Shown here one piece after another: positions 37,372 through 45,055 of a DNA stretch of 64,000 nt (positions are counted from its first letter, which is position 1; each line of letters opens with the position of its first letter). The translations under genes were made by a program, and so were the position numbers. The DNA comes from Kocuria sp. (GTDB lineage Bacteria; Actinomycetota; Actinomycetes; Actinomycetales; Micrococcaceae): positions 1-64,000 of the forward strand of contig JAKDJD010000002.1 of NCBI GenBank assembly GCA_030454085.1, given 5' to 3'. Below the pieces are notes generated by a model, which did no database searches, was not told the origin of the DNA, and saw nothing but the letters and a program-made list of their open reading frames with translations.

Positions 37372-38127
37372 TCAGCCGTTGCCGTGGTTCGCGTTCTGGC
37401 CGTTGCCGCCCTGGTCTCCACCGTTGTTCGCTTGCTGGTCGGAGTTGGAGGATCCTTCGTCCTTCTCGGAATCGGAGTCCTTCTTGTCCTTGTCCTGCTG
37501 CTTCTTCTGGTCCTCTTCGGCCTGCTTCTTCTGCTTCTCGGCATCCTTGGCAGCATCCGTGTCGCTGCCCTTGGGCGGATCGATGAGGTTGGTCTGGCCG
37601 TTCTTCTTGGCCTCCTCCGGATCCGACGGCGCCTTCTCGGCGGGAGTCGGCGTCCCGGAGACGGTCGAGTTCTTCAGGTCCAACTGAGCCTGGTCAGACG
37701 CGGAGACCATTCCGAGCTGCGAGGCCCTGATGGCCAGGTTCTGCGGAGCCTGGTGGTACTCGTTCTCCTGGCTGATCTTCTGGTTTTCCTCGGAGAGGCT
37801 GCGCTCCTGGTCCCGAAGGTGCACCAGGTCGTACTGATTGGACGACATCGAGATGTTCAGCAACAGCACCACGCCCAGCGTGACGCAAACACCCAGGATG
37901 GTCGCGACCACCATGGACAGCCGACGACGCCGACGAGCGACCGGCTGCACGGCCAGCGGCTTGCGGCGGCGGGGTTCCGCCGCCTCGGCGAGCTCATGCT
38001 GCTCATCCTGAATCTCGGCGTCGCCGACGACGCGAAGGTTGCGTCGCTCCTTGACCGCGCTCAAATGGAGGGCGGCGGGTACACCGTTCTCGGTTTCCGA
38101 GTCTGTGTACTGCGGTTCTGCACTCAT
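37372..38127 (-). CDS. ftsL: FtsL-like division protein
   Basis: FtsL is a small bitopic protein that, with FtsB, activates FtsWI. This 251-residue protein has a cytoplasmic N-terminus of ~67 residues with a basic patch (ARRRRR) just before one membrane segment at about 70-92. A short coiled coil with a leucine-zipper pattern ([15 protein letters not shown]) follows, then [15 protein letters not shown]. The last ~90 residues are low-complexity and very rich in Lys, Gln, Asp, Ser, Gly and Asn. The assignment rests on topology and on position between rsmH and ftsI. The ATG overlaps the rsmH stop by four bases. Confidence 0.85.
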   Translation of the reverse strand: MSAEPQYTDSETENGVPAALHLSAVKERRNLRVVGDAEIQDEQHELAEAAEPRRRKPLAVQPVARRRRRLSMVVATILGVCVTLGVVLLLNISMSSNQYDLVHLRDQERSLSEENQKISQENEYHQAPQNLAIRASQLGMVSASDQAQLDLKNSTVSGTPTPAEKAPSDPEEAKKNGQTNLIDPPKGSDTDAAKDAEKQKKQAEEDQKKQQDKDKKDSDSEKDEGSSNSDQQANNGGDQGGNGQNANHGNG

Positions 38128-39176
38128 GCTGCCGTCCTTGATTCACGGATACGTTCGGCGGCACGCAGTTTCGCAGATGCCGCACGCGGGTTGCTGTCAA
38201 TTTCTTGGTCGGTTGGACCTTCGGCGCCCCGTGTCAAGACCTTGACTTCGGGCTGATGCTCTTCCAACTCGACCGGAAAACCTTTGGGAGCCTTGGATAC
38301 GGCCAACGCCGCCACAGCTCGCTTCACAATTTTGTCCTCAAGTGAGTGATAGCTCACCGCTACGACACGGCCGCCAATACTGAGAGAATTCAGTGCATCG
38401 GGAACGGCCCGTTCGAGAGTCTCAAGCTCACCATTAACTTCAATGCGCAGGGCCTGGAAAGTACGCTTGGCGGGATGCCCCGAATTGCGTTGCGCCGCCG
38501 CCGGAATCGCCTTTCGGAGGATGCTGACCAGTTCATCGGTCGTCGTAATTCGGTGTTCTTGGCGAACCTCAACCAGAGCTTTGGCAATTCGACCGGCGAA
38601 TTTCTCCTCGCCCCAGTTCCTCAGGATGCGTCGGAGGTCGTTTTCGTCATATTCGTTAACGATGATTTCAGCGGTCAGCGCATCACTCGAATTCATGCGC
38701 ATGTCCAAGGGTGCGTCGTATGAATACGCGAAGCCCCTCTCCTTCTCGTCCAATTGCAAGGAGGAGACGCCCAGATCGAAGAGGACTCCGTCGACGCTGG
38801 GTATTCCGCGCGAGGACAATACTTCCGAGATCTCGTCGTAGACGGCCTGGACCGGCACGAACCGATTGCCGAATCGCTTCAGGCGCTGGGCCGCAAGCGC
38901 ATGCGCCTGTGGATCACGGTCGATTCCAATCACGGTGAGTCGCGGGAACCTATCCAGGAGATTCTCGGTGTGCCCGCCCATACCCAACGTCGCATCGACG
39001 ACGATCGGGGAAGATCCTTGCAGCGCGGGTTCCAGAAGGCCGATGCAACGTTCGAGCAGAACCGGCACATGGCGCTCATGGGCCGGGCGCATACCGGCTG
39101 AGGTCTCTGCGTGCACCCAGGGCCTCCGTTCCATGGTCCGGCCAACGCCCGGTCGTTGGCTTTCGCTGCGTGACAT
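38124..39176 (-). CDS. rsmH: 16S rRNA cytosine-N4 methyltransferase RsmH (MraW)
   Basis: RsmH methylates N4 of C1402 in 16S rRNA using S-adenosylmethionine. The S-adenosylmethionine site [16 protein letters not shown] and the motifs [19 protein letters not shown] and [13 protein letters not shown] are intact. The start is uncertain: the first ATG is at 39176, with others at 39134 and 39092. The family usually begins only 5-15 residues before HVPVLLE, which favours the shorter forms, but none has a good ribosome binding site. It overlaps ftsL by four bases and follows mraZ by about 130 bases. Confidence 0.94.
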   Translation of the reverse strand: MSRSESQRPGVGRTMERRPWVHAETSAGMRPAHERHVPVLLERCIGLLEPALQGSSPIVVDATLGMGGHTENLLDRFPRLTVIGIDRDPQAHALAAQRLKRFGNRFVPVQAVYDEISEVLSSRGIPSVDGVLFDLGVSSLQLDEKERGFAYSYDAPLDMRMNSSDALTAEIIVNEYDENDLRRILRNWGEEKFAGRIAKALVEVRQEHRITTTDELVSILRKAIPAAAQRNSGHPAKRTFQALRIEVNGELETLERAVPDALNSLSIGGRVVAVSYHSLEDKIVKRAVAALAVSKAPKGFPVELEEHQPEVKVLTRGAEGPTDQEIDSNPRAASAKLRAAERIRESRTAA

Positions 39177-39303
39177 CCCACGGCGATGCAGAGCTCTGAT
39201 ACCTGATCCCCATCCAAACAAGTTCGGCCCTCATTCGGCCTGGCTCAGGGGAAGTTGAGCCAGGACGATTCCGAACTGCCGGCTGGAGACCACATACCAG
39301 AGG

Positions 39304-39735
39304 TCACATCAGACCGGGAATGACTTCTTCGTCGGTCGCGGAGAATTCCGATTCCTTCTCCTGCAGGTACTCGTCCCAAGCCTGAGCGTCCCAAATCTCG
39401 GCCCGGGTTCCGGCGCCAATCACGGCGAGCTCTTTCTCAAGTCCTGCATACCCCCGAAGCGACGGCGGGATGGTGACCCGCCCCTGCTTGTCGGGGACTT
39501 CATCCGAAGCGCCGGAGAGGAACACGCGAATGTAATCTCGGGCCTGCTTCGACGAAATCGGCGCCTGGCGCATCTGTTCGTGCACCCGCTCGAATTCCGC
39601 CTCGCTGAAGACGTACAAGCACCTTTCCTGCCCCCTGGTCAAAACCAAACCCTCCGAGAGCTCATCCCGGAATTTGGCGGGGAGGATCAGTCGCCCTTTG
39701 TCATCGAGACGGGGCGAATACGTTCCGAGGAACAT
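39304..39735 (-). CDS. mraZ: Transcriptional regulator MraZ
   Basis: MraZ is an AbrB-like ring-forming DNA-binding protein that usually represses its own division and cell-wall cluster. The 143-residue protein has two tandem SpoVT/AbrB-type halves, [13 protein letters not shown] near residue 13 and [13 protein letters not shown] near residue 84. It starts [13 protein letters not shown] at ATG 39735; an upstream ATG at 39759 would add eight Gly-rich residues and has no family support. It heads the mraZ-rsmH-ftsL-ftsI-mur cluster. Three tandem MraZ-type boxes overlap its predicted promoter, which fits autorepression. Confidence 0.96.
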   Translation of the reverse strand: MFLGTYSPRLDDKGRLILPAKFRDELSEGLVLTRGQERCLYVFSEAEFERVHEQMRQAPISSKQARDYIRVFLSGASDEVPDKQGRVTIPPSLRGYAGLEKELAVIGAGTRAEIWDAQAWDEYLQEKESEFSATDEEVIPGLM

Positions 39736-39824
39736 CTCGCCACCGCCTCCCCTGGTCACATTCCGTGCATCCGCCGTTTCGGATGCGAGGGAAGATAAGG
39801 AACCACCCTTGCCTCCCCTGCTTG

Positions 39825-39856
39825 CCCCACTTTACTCCACTTCCCTCCACACGCAA
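39825..39856 (-). promoter_or_regulatory. mraZ promoter overlapped by three MraZ-type boxes
   Basis: On the minus strand the order is TTGCGT (39856-39851, -35), 16 bases, then TAAAGT (39834-39829, -10). Hexamers GTGGAG, GTGGAG and GTGGGG start at 39850, 39840 and 39830, exactly ten bases apart, so they fill the spacer and run into the -10. Tandem GTGG/TGGG-type boxes at ten-base pitch are the known MraZ binding pattern. MraZ bound here would cover the polymerase site. Confidence 0.65.
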
Positions 39857-39921
39857 CACCTTCGCCCCCATTCATTCCCTCTTTCCGCAGATCAGCCCCA
39901 AAATGCCGCGTGTTCCCGGGG

Positions 39922-39937
39922 GTGGGGCGTGGTGGAG
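39922..39937 (+). promoter_or_regulatory. Inverted pair of MraZ-type boxes
   Basis: GTGGGG at 39922-39927 and GTGGAG at 39932-39937 are ten bases apart on the plus strand, opposite to the mraZ boxes and about 70 bases upstream of the mraZ -35. No plus-strand gene follows. Confidence 0.35.
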
Positions 39938-39989
39938 GAAAATTTGACCGCGCTTCGAACCGCCGCGGATTGCGGCCGATGTGGGCACG

Positions 39990-40025
39990 AAAAAGGGCCG
40001 ATACCGTTTCCAGGTATCGGCCCTT
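39990..40025 (-). terminator. Intrinsic terminator of the DUF3040 transcript
   Basis: A perfect 13-base-pair stem (39993-40005 with 40013-40025) with a 7-base loop is followed on the minus strand by five Ts. It stands about 40 bases beyond the DUF3040 stop and insulates mraZ from upstream transcription. Confidence 0.85.
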
Positions 40026-40032
40026 CGCCCGC

Positions 40033-40060
40033 GTGGAGGAAAGTGGGGCGGAATGTGGAG
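40033..40060 (+). promoter_or_regulatory. Second inverted cluster of MraZ-type boxes
   Basis: GTGGAG (40033), GTGGGG (40043) and GTGGAG (40055) lie on the plus strand at 10- and 12-base spacing, between the DUF3040 stop and its terminator. The function is unknown; they may be accessory MraZ sites or chance in a G-rich stretch. Confidence 0.3.
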
Positions 40061-40063
40061 GAC

Positions 40064-40459
40064 TTAGCTCAGTCCTCCGCGCTCCTCCCATTTTTTCTCA
40101 AGTTTCTGCATCAGAGTGGATTGGTTCTGGGGAGAAGTGGGGCGGTCTCCGCGGCTTTTCGCCCTTCCCTTCCCCTTGCGGGAGGATCCCTTGCTCGTGG
40201 CCATGTAGACGCCGAGTCCCATCAGCAGGAATCCGACGACCCCCAGGACGATGAGTTTGGTGGCTACCCCGGCCAAGACAACGGCCAGGCCCACGATCGC
40301 GACGACGATGCCGAGCACCAGATAACGCACGGACACTCCGCCCGAAGCCCGCGACGACGAGCCTTCGGAATCCATCGATCGAGCGAATTTGGGATCCTCC
40401 GCGTTCAGCTGCTGCTCCAGCTGTTCGAGAAGCTTCTGCTCGTGTTCGGACAGTGGCAT
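40064..40459 (-). CDS. DUF3040 membrane protein
   Basis: This 131-residue DUF3040 protein begins MPLSEHEQKLLEQLEQQL, the family hallmark, followed by two membrane segments at about residues 46-66 and 68-90, and a basic C-terminus rich in Lys, Ser and Arg. The role is unknown; it sits just upstream of mraZ in most actinobacteria. Two ATGs are six bases apart. GAGGAG directly touches the first (40465), so the second (40459), with six-base spacing, is the better start. It is downstream of dinB on the same strand. Confidence 0.9.
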   Translation of the reverse strand: MPLSEHEQKLLEQLEQQLNAEDPKFARSMDSEGSSSRASGGVSVRYLVLGIVVAIVGLAVVLAGVATKLIVLGVVGFLLMGLGVYMATSKGSSRKGKGRAKSRGDRPTSPQNQSTLMQKLEKKWEERGGLS

Positions 40460-40553
40460 GGTCATCTCCTCTTCCCGGGATGGGGGATGTCAATACGGTG
40501 GGGACCACCGTGTTCCATCCGTCCATTAAGAATAGTGCTTCTCGCGCACAATT

Positions 40554-41855
40554 TCACTGCCGAGACGGCCATTCCTCGCTCTCCGGTCCATCACCGGTCC
40601 GGGTCCCCTCCGCTTTTTCCTGTTTCCTCTCGTAGCGAGGGGAAATGCTGCCTTCCAAAAGGGTCGCAGGACGAAGACCGCTGGGACCGAATTTCGCCCA
40701 GATCAGGTCCATGGTGGATTCGGCCTGCCCCCACTCTGCTTCGTGCACGAACGTATCCTCCGCCCCTTGATCCCACAGCGACAACTGCCGCCCGGCGTCG
40801 TGGGCATCGAACTTTTCCGCTCTGACCCCGACCAACCGGATCCTGCGCGGAAGCGGCCCGAGGTCGTCGAAGAGTCTTGCGGCAGCCTCGTAGACATCAC
40901 GTCCCGTGGTGGCCCCCTGCTCGAGAGCTCGTGCCCGACTCACCGTGTGGAAGTCTTCGTCGCGGACCTTGATGGCAACACCATAGGCACGTCTCTCCGC
41001 GGCCCTGATTCTTCTGGCCACATCGTGGCTGAGTTGGAGCATCGCAGACTTGATCTCACGCACGTCGTCGGTGTCGTAGCTGAAGGTGTGTTCCGCGCCC
41101 ATGGACTTCTCAACGTGCTCAGTGACCACGGGGCGGTCGTCGATTCCCCGGCACAGTTCGTACAAATGGGCGCCTGCAGCTTTGCCCAGGCGCCGCTGGA
41201 GCAAGGAGTACGGGGCCTCCTGCACCGCCCCGACCGTGTCGAACCCGGCGTCGTGGAGGACCCGTGCTGTTTTTTCCCCAACGCCCCAGAGCTTGCGAAC
41301 CGGCAACGGGGCGAGGAACTGTTCGGCCATGGACCCGGGTACCACCCACAGGCCATCCGGTTTGGACCCGGTCGAGGCCATCTTCGCCAGAAACTTGTTG
41401 CTCGAAATGCCGATCGAAGCCACCAGCCCGGTTTCTTCGTTGATCCTGCGGCGGATGTCCCGTGCGATCCCCACCGGAGGCCCCAGCCGTCGAATTGCTC
41501 CGGTGACGTCCAGAAAGGCCTCGTCAACGCTGACTTGTTCGAGCCGATCCGTCACGGACCCGAGGATCTCCATGACCTTTTCCGAATACGCGCGGTACTG
41601 CCCGTGGGACGGTTCGATGTACACCGCGTGAGGGGCCAGTTGTCGAGCCTTCGCCGTGGGCATGGCGGACCCGACGCCGAGGGCCCGTGCTTCATAGGAC
41701 GCGGAAAGCACCACGGATCTCGACCCGGAACCGGCGACGACGACCTGTCGCCCCACGAGTTCGGGCCGGGTCAGCAGCTCCACGCCCACGAAGAACGCGT
41801 CCATGTCCACGTGCATGATGACGCGATCCCGGGAAGCCTCCTTCTGTTCTGGCAC
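40554..41855 (-). CDS. dinB: DNA polymerase IV (DinB, Y family)
   Basis: DinB is a low-fidelity translesion polymerase. The 433-residue protein has the catalytic Asp17 in HVDMDAFF and Asp111-Glu112 in SVDEAFLD. Palm, fingers, thumb with helix-hairpin-helix (KLWGVGEKTARVL) and little-finger domains follow in order. QLSLW at residues 357-361 resembles the sliding-clamp binding motif QLSLF. The last ~50 residues are polar and not conserved. No SOS (LexA) box was noticed upstream. It is divergent from the polyprenyl synthase gene. Confidence 0.95.
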   Translation of the reverse strand: MPEQKEASRDRVIMHVDMDAFFVGVELLTRPELVGRQVVVAGSGSRSVVLSASYEARALGVGSAMPTAKARQLAPHAVYIEPSHGQYRAYSEKVMEILGSVTDRLEQVSVDEAFLDVTGAIRRLGPPVGIARDIRRRINEETGLVASIGISSNKFLAKMASTGSKPDGLWVVPGSMAEQFLAPLPVRKLWGVGEKTARVLHDAGFDTVGAVQEAPYSLLQRRLGKAAGAHLYELCRGIDDRPVVTEHVEKSMGAEHTFSYDTDDVREIKSAMLQLSHDVARRIRAAERRAYGVAIKVRDEDFHTVSRARALEQGATTGRDVYEAAARLFDDLGPLPRRIRLVGVRAEKFDAHDAGRQLSLWDQGAEDTFVHEAEWGQAESTMDLIWAKFGPSGLRPATLLEGSISPRYERKQEKAEGTRTGDGPESEEWPSRQ

Positions 41856-41907
41856 TGCTCCTCCAATCGCACATCCGACCAGTAAAGTGGAACGTGCTCT
41901 CCACCCC

Positions 41908-41913
41908 TACTAT
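41908..41913 (+). promoter_or_regulatory. Candidate -10 element of the polyprenyl synthase gene
   Basis: TACTAT lies about 40 bases before the GTG at 41954. If it is used, the longer reading from ATG 41894 would lie upstream of transcription and cannot be made. Confidence 0.35.
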
Positions 41914-41953
41914 TCCTGCTCGCATCGCATACAGGAAGTCAGGAACCGCTACC

Positions 41954-43093
41954 GTGAATGATTCCGGACCGAAGCCTCACGCATCCACGACCCCTCCCTC
42001 GAACGCCTCGAATGCGGACAGGGCAGAGGCTGAGAAGCGGTACGTCGAATTGGTCGACGAAGCCATCACGGATTTTCTGACCAGGCAGCGCCTGGTGATG
42101 CTCGAAATCTCACCAGAGGCCATGCCGCTGGTGGATCACATCGAGACCCTGTGTTCCGGCGGCAAACGTATGAGAGCGCTTCTCGCGTACTGGGGATGGC
42201 GGGCCGCGGGAGGATCCGCCCGGGCCTCTGAGATCGTCCGTGCCGGGGCGGCCATCGAGCTCTTCCAGTCGGCGGCCCTGATTCACGACGACATTATCGA
42301 CCACTCGGACACCCGTCGCGGGCGTCCTTCAGTACACCGCGCCTTCGAAGCGATGCATCGGGACGAGGGCTGGTCCCTCAATGGGGAGGAATTCGGAGTG
42401 ATGGGCGGGATCGTCGCTGGGGACCTCTGCCTGTCGTTCTCCGAGGCGGTTTTCGCGTCAATCGGCAGCCAGCAGGCCTCCATCGGTCGCGCCCGTCGCA
42501 TATTCGACATCATGCGGACCGAAGTCATGGCCGGCCAGTACCTCGACGGTCTTTCCGAGGTCATGGGGACGGAAGACCCGGAGGAAGCCATCCATCGGGC
42601 GTCCACGGTGATTCGGTACAAATCGGCCAAGTATTCCTGCGAACATCCCCTGAGCCTCGGAGCCGCTCTGGCCGGTGCCGACGAGTCGCTCCTGAAGAGC
42701 CTCTCGGACTTTGGGCTCCCCCTGGGGGAAGCATTCCAGCTTCGGGACGACGTCCTCGGCGTTTTCGGGGAACCAGAAGTCACCGGGAAGCCAGCGGGTG
42801 ACGACCTGCGTGAGGGCAAACGCACCGTACTCATCGCTCTCGCAGAAAGAACCGCCACGGAAGAGCAGGCGATGTTCTTGGAAAACCACCTGGGTCAACC
42901 CGATATGGACGATCAAACAGTGGAGGCAATGGTGGACATCATCCGAGACACCGGAGCCCTGGCCGAGGCGGAGAGCATCATCCGGACCACAGAGAGGCAG
43001 GTGCAGGCCGCCTTGCGGAAGATCGACTCGGACCCGTCAATCATTGGAGCTCTGGAGGATGTGGCCTCCAGGGCCTTGCACCGCTCCTCGTAG
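41954..43093 (+). CDS. Polyprenyl diphosphate synthase (IdsA type)
   Basis: This 379-residue all-helical enzyme condenses isopentenyl diphosphate units onto allylic diphosphates. The first Asp-rich motif is DDIIDHSDTRRG (near residue 115), preceded by the GGKRMRALL substrate motif; the second is QLRDDVLGVFG (near 255), followed by GDDLREGKRT. The residues five and four before the first motif are small or aliphatic, which suggests a geranylgeranyl or longer product but does not settle it. It matches mycobacterial IdsA2 in position, near pknL and the aroG gene. GTG 41954 has AGGA about ten bases upstream; the frame opens at ATG 41894. Confidence 0.9.
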   Translation: MNDSGPKPHASTTPPSNASNADRAEAEKRYVELVDEAITDFLTRQRLVMLEISPEAMPLVDHIETLCSGGKRMRALLAYWGWRAAGGSARASEIVRAGAAIELFQSAALIHDDIIDHSDTRRGRPSVHRAFEAMHRDEGWSLNGEEFGVMGGIVAGDLCLSFSEAVFASIGSQQASIGRARRIFDIMRTEVMAGQYLDGLSEVMGTEDPEEAIHRASTVIRYKSAKYSCEHPLSLGAALAGADESLLKSLSDFGLPLGEAFQLRDDVLGVFGEPEVTGKPAGDDLREGKRTVLIALAERTATEEQAMFLENHLGQPDMDDQTVEAMVDIIRDTGALAEAESIIRTTERQVQAALRKIDSDPSIIGALEDVASRALHRSS

Positions 43094-43095
43094 AC

Positions 43096-43138
43096 CCGCC
43101 GCAGTCCCTCGGGCGAGGAACCGGAGGGACTGCGGCGG
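43096..43138. terminator. Bidirectional hairpin terminator
   Basis: A perfect 15-base-pair stem (43096-43110 with 43124-43138) with a 13-base loop lies between the converging polyprenyl synthase gene and the Rv2175c-like gene. Confidence 0.8.
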
Positions 43139-43147
43139 TCGAGCGGA

Positions 43148-43516
43148 TCACCAGGCCAGGGCCTGTGCCCTCCGTCGAATCTCGGTCTTCTTTCCTGCGT
43201 GCAATGCATCGATGGGCCGTCCGGGCAGGGACTCGTCCTCCGTGTACAGCCACCGGATCGTTTCTTCGTCGTCGAAACCCGAATCCTTCAGCACGGTCAG
43301 GGTCCCCTTGAGGGAATCCAGGACGCCGTCTTCGCGCATGAATAACGCGGGCACCCGGCGAACTCCCTCCTGGTCTCGGACGGCGATCAACTGCCCTTCG
43401 GTGATCAGGGTGTGGACTCGTGTGACCTTGACGTCCAGGGTCTCGGCGATCTCGGGGATGGTCGTCCATTCCCCCACGAGGTCGAACAGCTCGGCAATGT
43501 TTTCGTTGGAATTCAC
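43148..43516 (-). CDS. Rv2175c-like winged-helix DNA-binding protein
   Basis: This 122-residue protein matches the Rv2175c family: an N-terminal helix-turn-helix (WTTIPEIAETLDVKVTRVHTLI, residues ~17-38), then RDQEGVRRVPALF and a C-terminal domain with RWLYTEDESLPGRPIDALHAGKKTEIRRRAQALAW-type residues that in mycobacteria follow the DNA-binding part. In M. tuberculosis the neighbouring kinase PknL phosphorylates it and lowers DNA binding. The same divergent pair is seen here. The GTG start lies six bases after a TAGCCT hexamer; GGAG in between could also act as a weak ribosome binding site. Confidence 0.88.
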   Translation of the reverse strand: MNSNENIAELFDLVGEWTTIPEIAETLDVKVTRVHTLITEGQLIAVRDQEGVRRVPALFMREDGVLDSLKGTLTVLKDSGFDDEETIRWLYTEDESLPGRPIDALHAGKKTEIRRRAQALAW

Positions 43517-43522
43517 GTCTCC

Positions 43523-43528
43523 AGGCTA
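43523..43528 (-). promoter_or_regulatory. -10 element of the Rv2175c-like gene
   Basis: On the minus strand this reads TAGCCT and ends six bases before the GTG start. It lies in the 66-base gap shared with the pknL promoter. Confidence 0.4.
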
Positions 43529-43569
43529 AACCAGTCAGGCCCTTCGCTCCTCATCCCTCGGCGATCCCC

Positions 43570-43575
43570 TAGAAT
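43570..43575 (+). promoter_or_regulatory. -10 element of pknL, predicted leaderless
   Basis: TAGAAT is followed by seven bases and the pknL ATG at 43583. No ribosome binding site lies between. Confidence 0.5.
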
Positions 43576-43582
43576 CGGTTCA

Positions 43583-44992
43583 ATGAAAAGGACTGCACCG
43601 GGGCCTTTGACCGGCCGGAGACTCGAGGGCAGATATCTCCTCGGCGACCTCATCGCGCGCGGCGGGATGGGAGTCGTCTACCGCGCCCAGGACACCCGCC
43701 TCGCCCGCCCCGTGGCGATCAAGGTGCTCAAGGAATCTGTGGGCGCGGCGCCGGACACGCGGGAACGATTCGTCCGTGAGGCCCAGGCCGCGGCGGCCAT
43801 CTCGGATCCACACGTCGTCTCCGTGTGGGACCAAGGCGTGGACGAATCCGCGTCCGATCCGGTGGTCTATCTCGTCATGGAACTCGTGGACGGTGCCACG
43901 CTGCGCGACCTGATCAAACGTCGGTCTCCGATGACCGTTCGGGAAGCGCTTCGGGTTCTGAGGCCTCTCAGCCAGGGACTTGCCGCGGCGCACCGGACGG
44001 GTCTCGTGCACAGGGACGTCAAGCCCGAAAACGTGCTCACCTCCCCGGAGGGCTCGGTCAAGGTCACGGACTTCGGCCTGACACGCCACGTCCAAGCCGA
44101 ATCGGCCACCTTGAGCCTGGTGGGATCGGCCAATTACATTGCCCCCGAACTCGTGCGGCGGCATCCCGCGGGCAAGCCTGCGGACATTTACTCCGTGGGA
44201 ATCATCCTCTACGAGATGCTCACCGGCGTCCCGCCCTTCCGCGGCGACTCGCCCTACGCCGTATCCATGGCTCACGTGGACGACCCCATGCCCGACCTGC
44301 GCCAGAGGTTCCCCGACGTCGACCCCGAGATCGCGGAGATCATCGCCTGGTGCTGTGCCAAGGACCCGGAGGCGAGGCCTCAGGATGCGGACGCACTCCA
44401 GGGCGAGCTCGAGCATCTCCTTCAACGGTTCTCGGAGGAGGCGCTGGATCGAAGGCCACCCGGCTATCGAGACGACGCTTCCGACCTCTTCAGCGGCTTG
44501 GAGACCGCGAGCCACACGAACGCCATGCAATTGGCGCCCTTCGCTCACGGCGGTCCCCCGGGCTCTTCCCAGAGCGTGCACGAAGCACCCTCCGCGACGC
44601 AGAAGGACGGGGCACGGACGGCTGAGGACGCCGACGAGCCCTCGGGCCCTGACACCACGAGCGTTCATGCACGGAGGTCTCTGGACGACGCCACCCGTGT
44701 GCTGCCCGAGGGAGCCGTGGCCGATGAGTCGGCTGAACGGTCATCCGCGCACGCGGCAGGGTCCGTGGCTTCCGGATCAGAACCCAGCGCACATCAGGAT
44801 CCCGCGGTACCAACTCATGTCCTCGGCTCGACCGAGCCATATCGGGCCTGGGTGTGGTTGCTCATCTTCGTCCTGGCGGCGTGCATGGTCGCTTACCTTG
44901 GCTGGTTGGCCGGCGTGACTTTTCTGGCCCAGGGCTCCGCCGACCCGTCCGTAGGGGCCGCGACCTTCGCCGTTCAGGCTCCGCCCGCCTAG
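43583..44992 (+). CDS. pknL: Serine/threonine protein kinase, PknL type
   Basis: This 469-residue membrane-anchored Hanks-type kinase has the glycine loop (IARGGMGVVY, residues 24-33), catalytic Lys47, the HRD Asp145, the DFG Asp163 and the APE-type APEL near residue 187. A long disordered linker rich in Ser, Ala, Asp and Pro covers about 290-420, and one membrane segment lies at about 423-449 with only ~20 residues beyond it. There are no PASTA repeats, as in PknL of M. tuberculosis. It diverges from the Rv2175c-like gene, its expected substrate. The ATG lies seven bases after TAGAAT; the longer open frame upstream overlaps the neighbour and is not used. Confidence 0.94.
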   Translation: MKRTAPGPLTGRRLEGRYLLGDLIARGGMGVVYRAQDTRLARPVAIKVLKESVGAAPDTRERFVREAQAAAAISDPHVVSVWDQGVDESASDPVVYLVMELVDGATLRDLIKRRSPMTVREALRVLRPLSQGLAAAHRTGLVHRDVKPENVLTSPEGSVKVTDFGLTRHVQAESATLSLVGSANYIAPELVRRHPAGKPADIYSVGIILYEMLTGVPPFRGDSPYAVSMAHVDDPMPDLRQRFPDVDPEIAEIIAWCCAKDPEARPQDADALQGELEHLLQRFSEEALDRRPPGYRDDASDLFSGLETASHTNAMQLAPFAHGGPPGSSQSVHEAPSATQKDGARTAEDADEPSGPDTTSVHARRSLDDATRVLPEGAVADESAERSSAHAAGSVASGSEPSAHQDPAVPTHVLGSTEPYRAWVWLLIFVLAACMVAYLGWLAGVTFLAQGSADPSVGAATFAVQAPPA

Positions 44993-45055
44993 CTCACGCA
45001 CCAGGCGGACGGGCCCAGCAGGCACCATGGCCGGGCGACGTCGGCCGCGACGAAG

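Larger units (their letters stand above)
39736..40063. other. Regulatory gap between DUF3040 gene and mraZ
   Basis: This 328-base stretch has no gene. It contains, from the DUF3040 side, three GTGG boxes on the plus strand (40033-40060), an intrinsic terminator for the DUF3040 transcript, two more GTGG boxes on the plus strand (39922-39937), and the mraZ promoter with three boxes on the minus strand. Confidence 0.7.

Noticed and set aside
40057..40078. tRNA-like string TAGCTCAGT near 40064
   Set aside because: It resembles a tRNA D arm, but no acceptor, anticodon or T arm is present. The TAG-side bases include the DUF3040 stop, and the flanks form a simple 8-base hairpin.
18705..43138. Possible repeat family formed by the many G+C-rich intergenic hairpins
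   Set aside because: The stems at 18705, 22709, 43096 and elsewhere share no common sequence; they are separate terminators.
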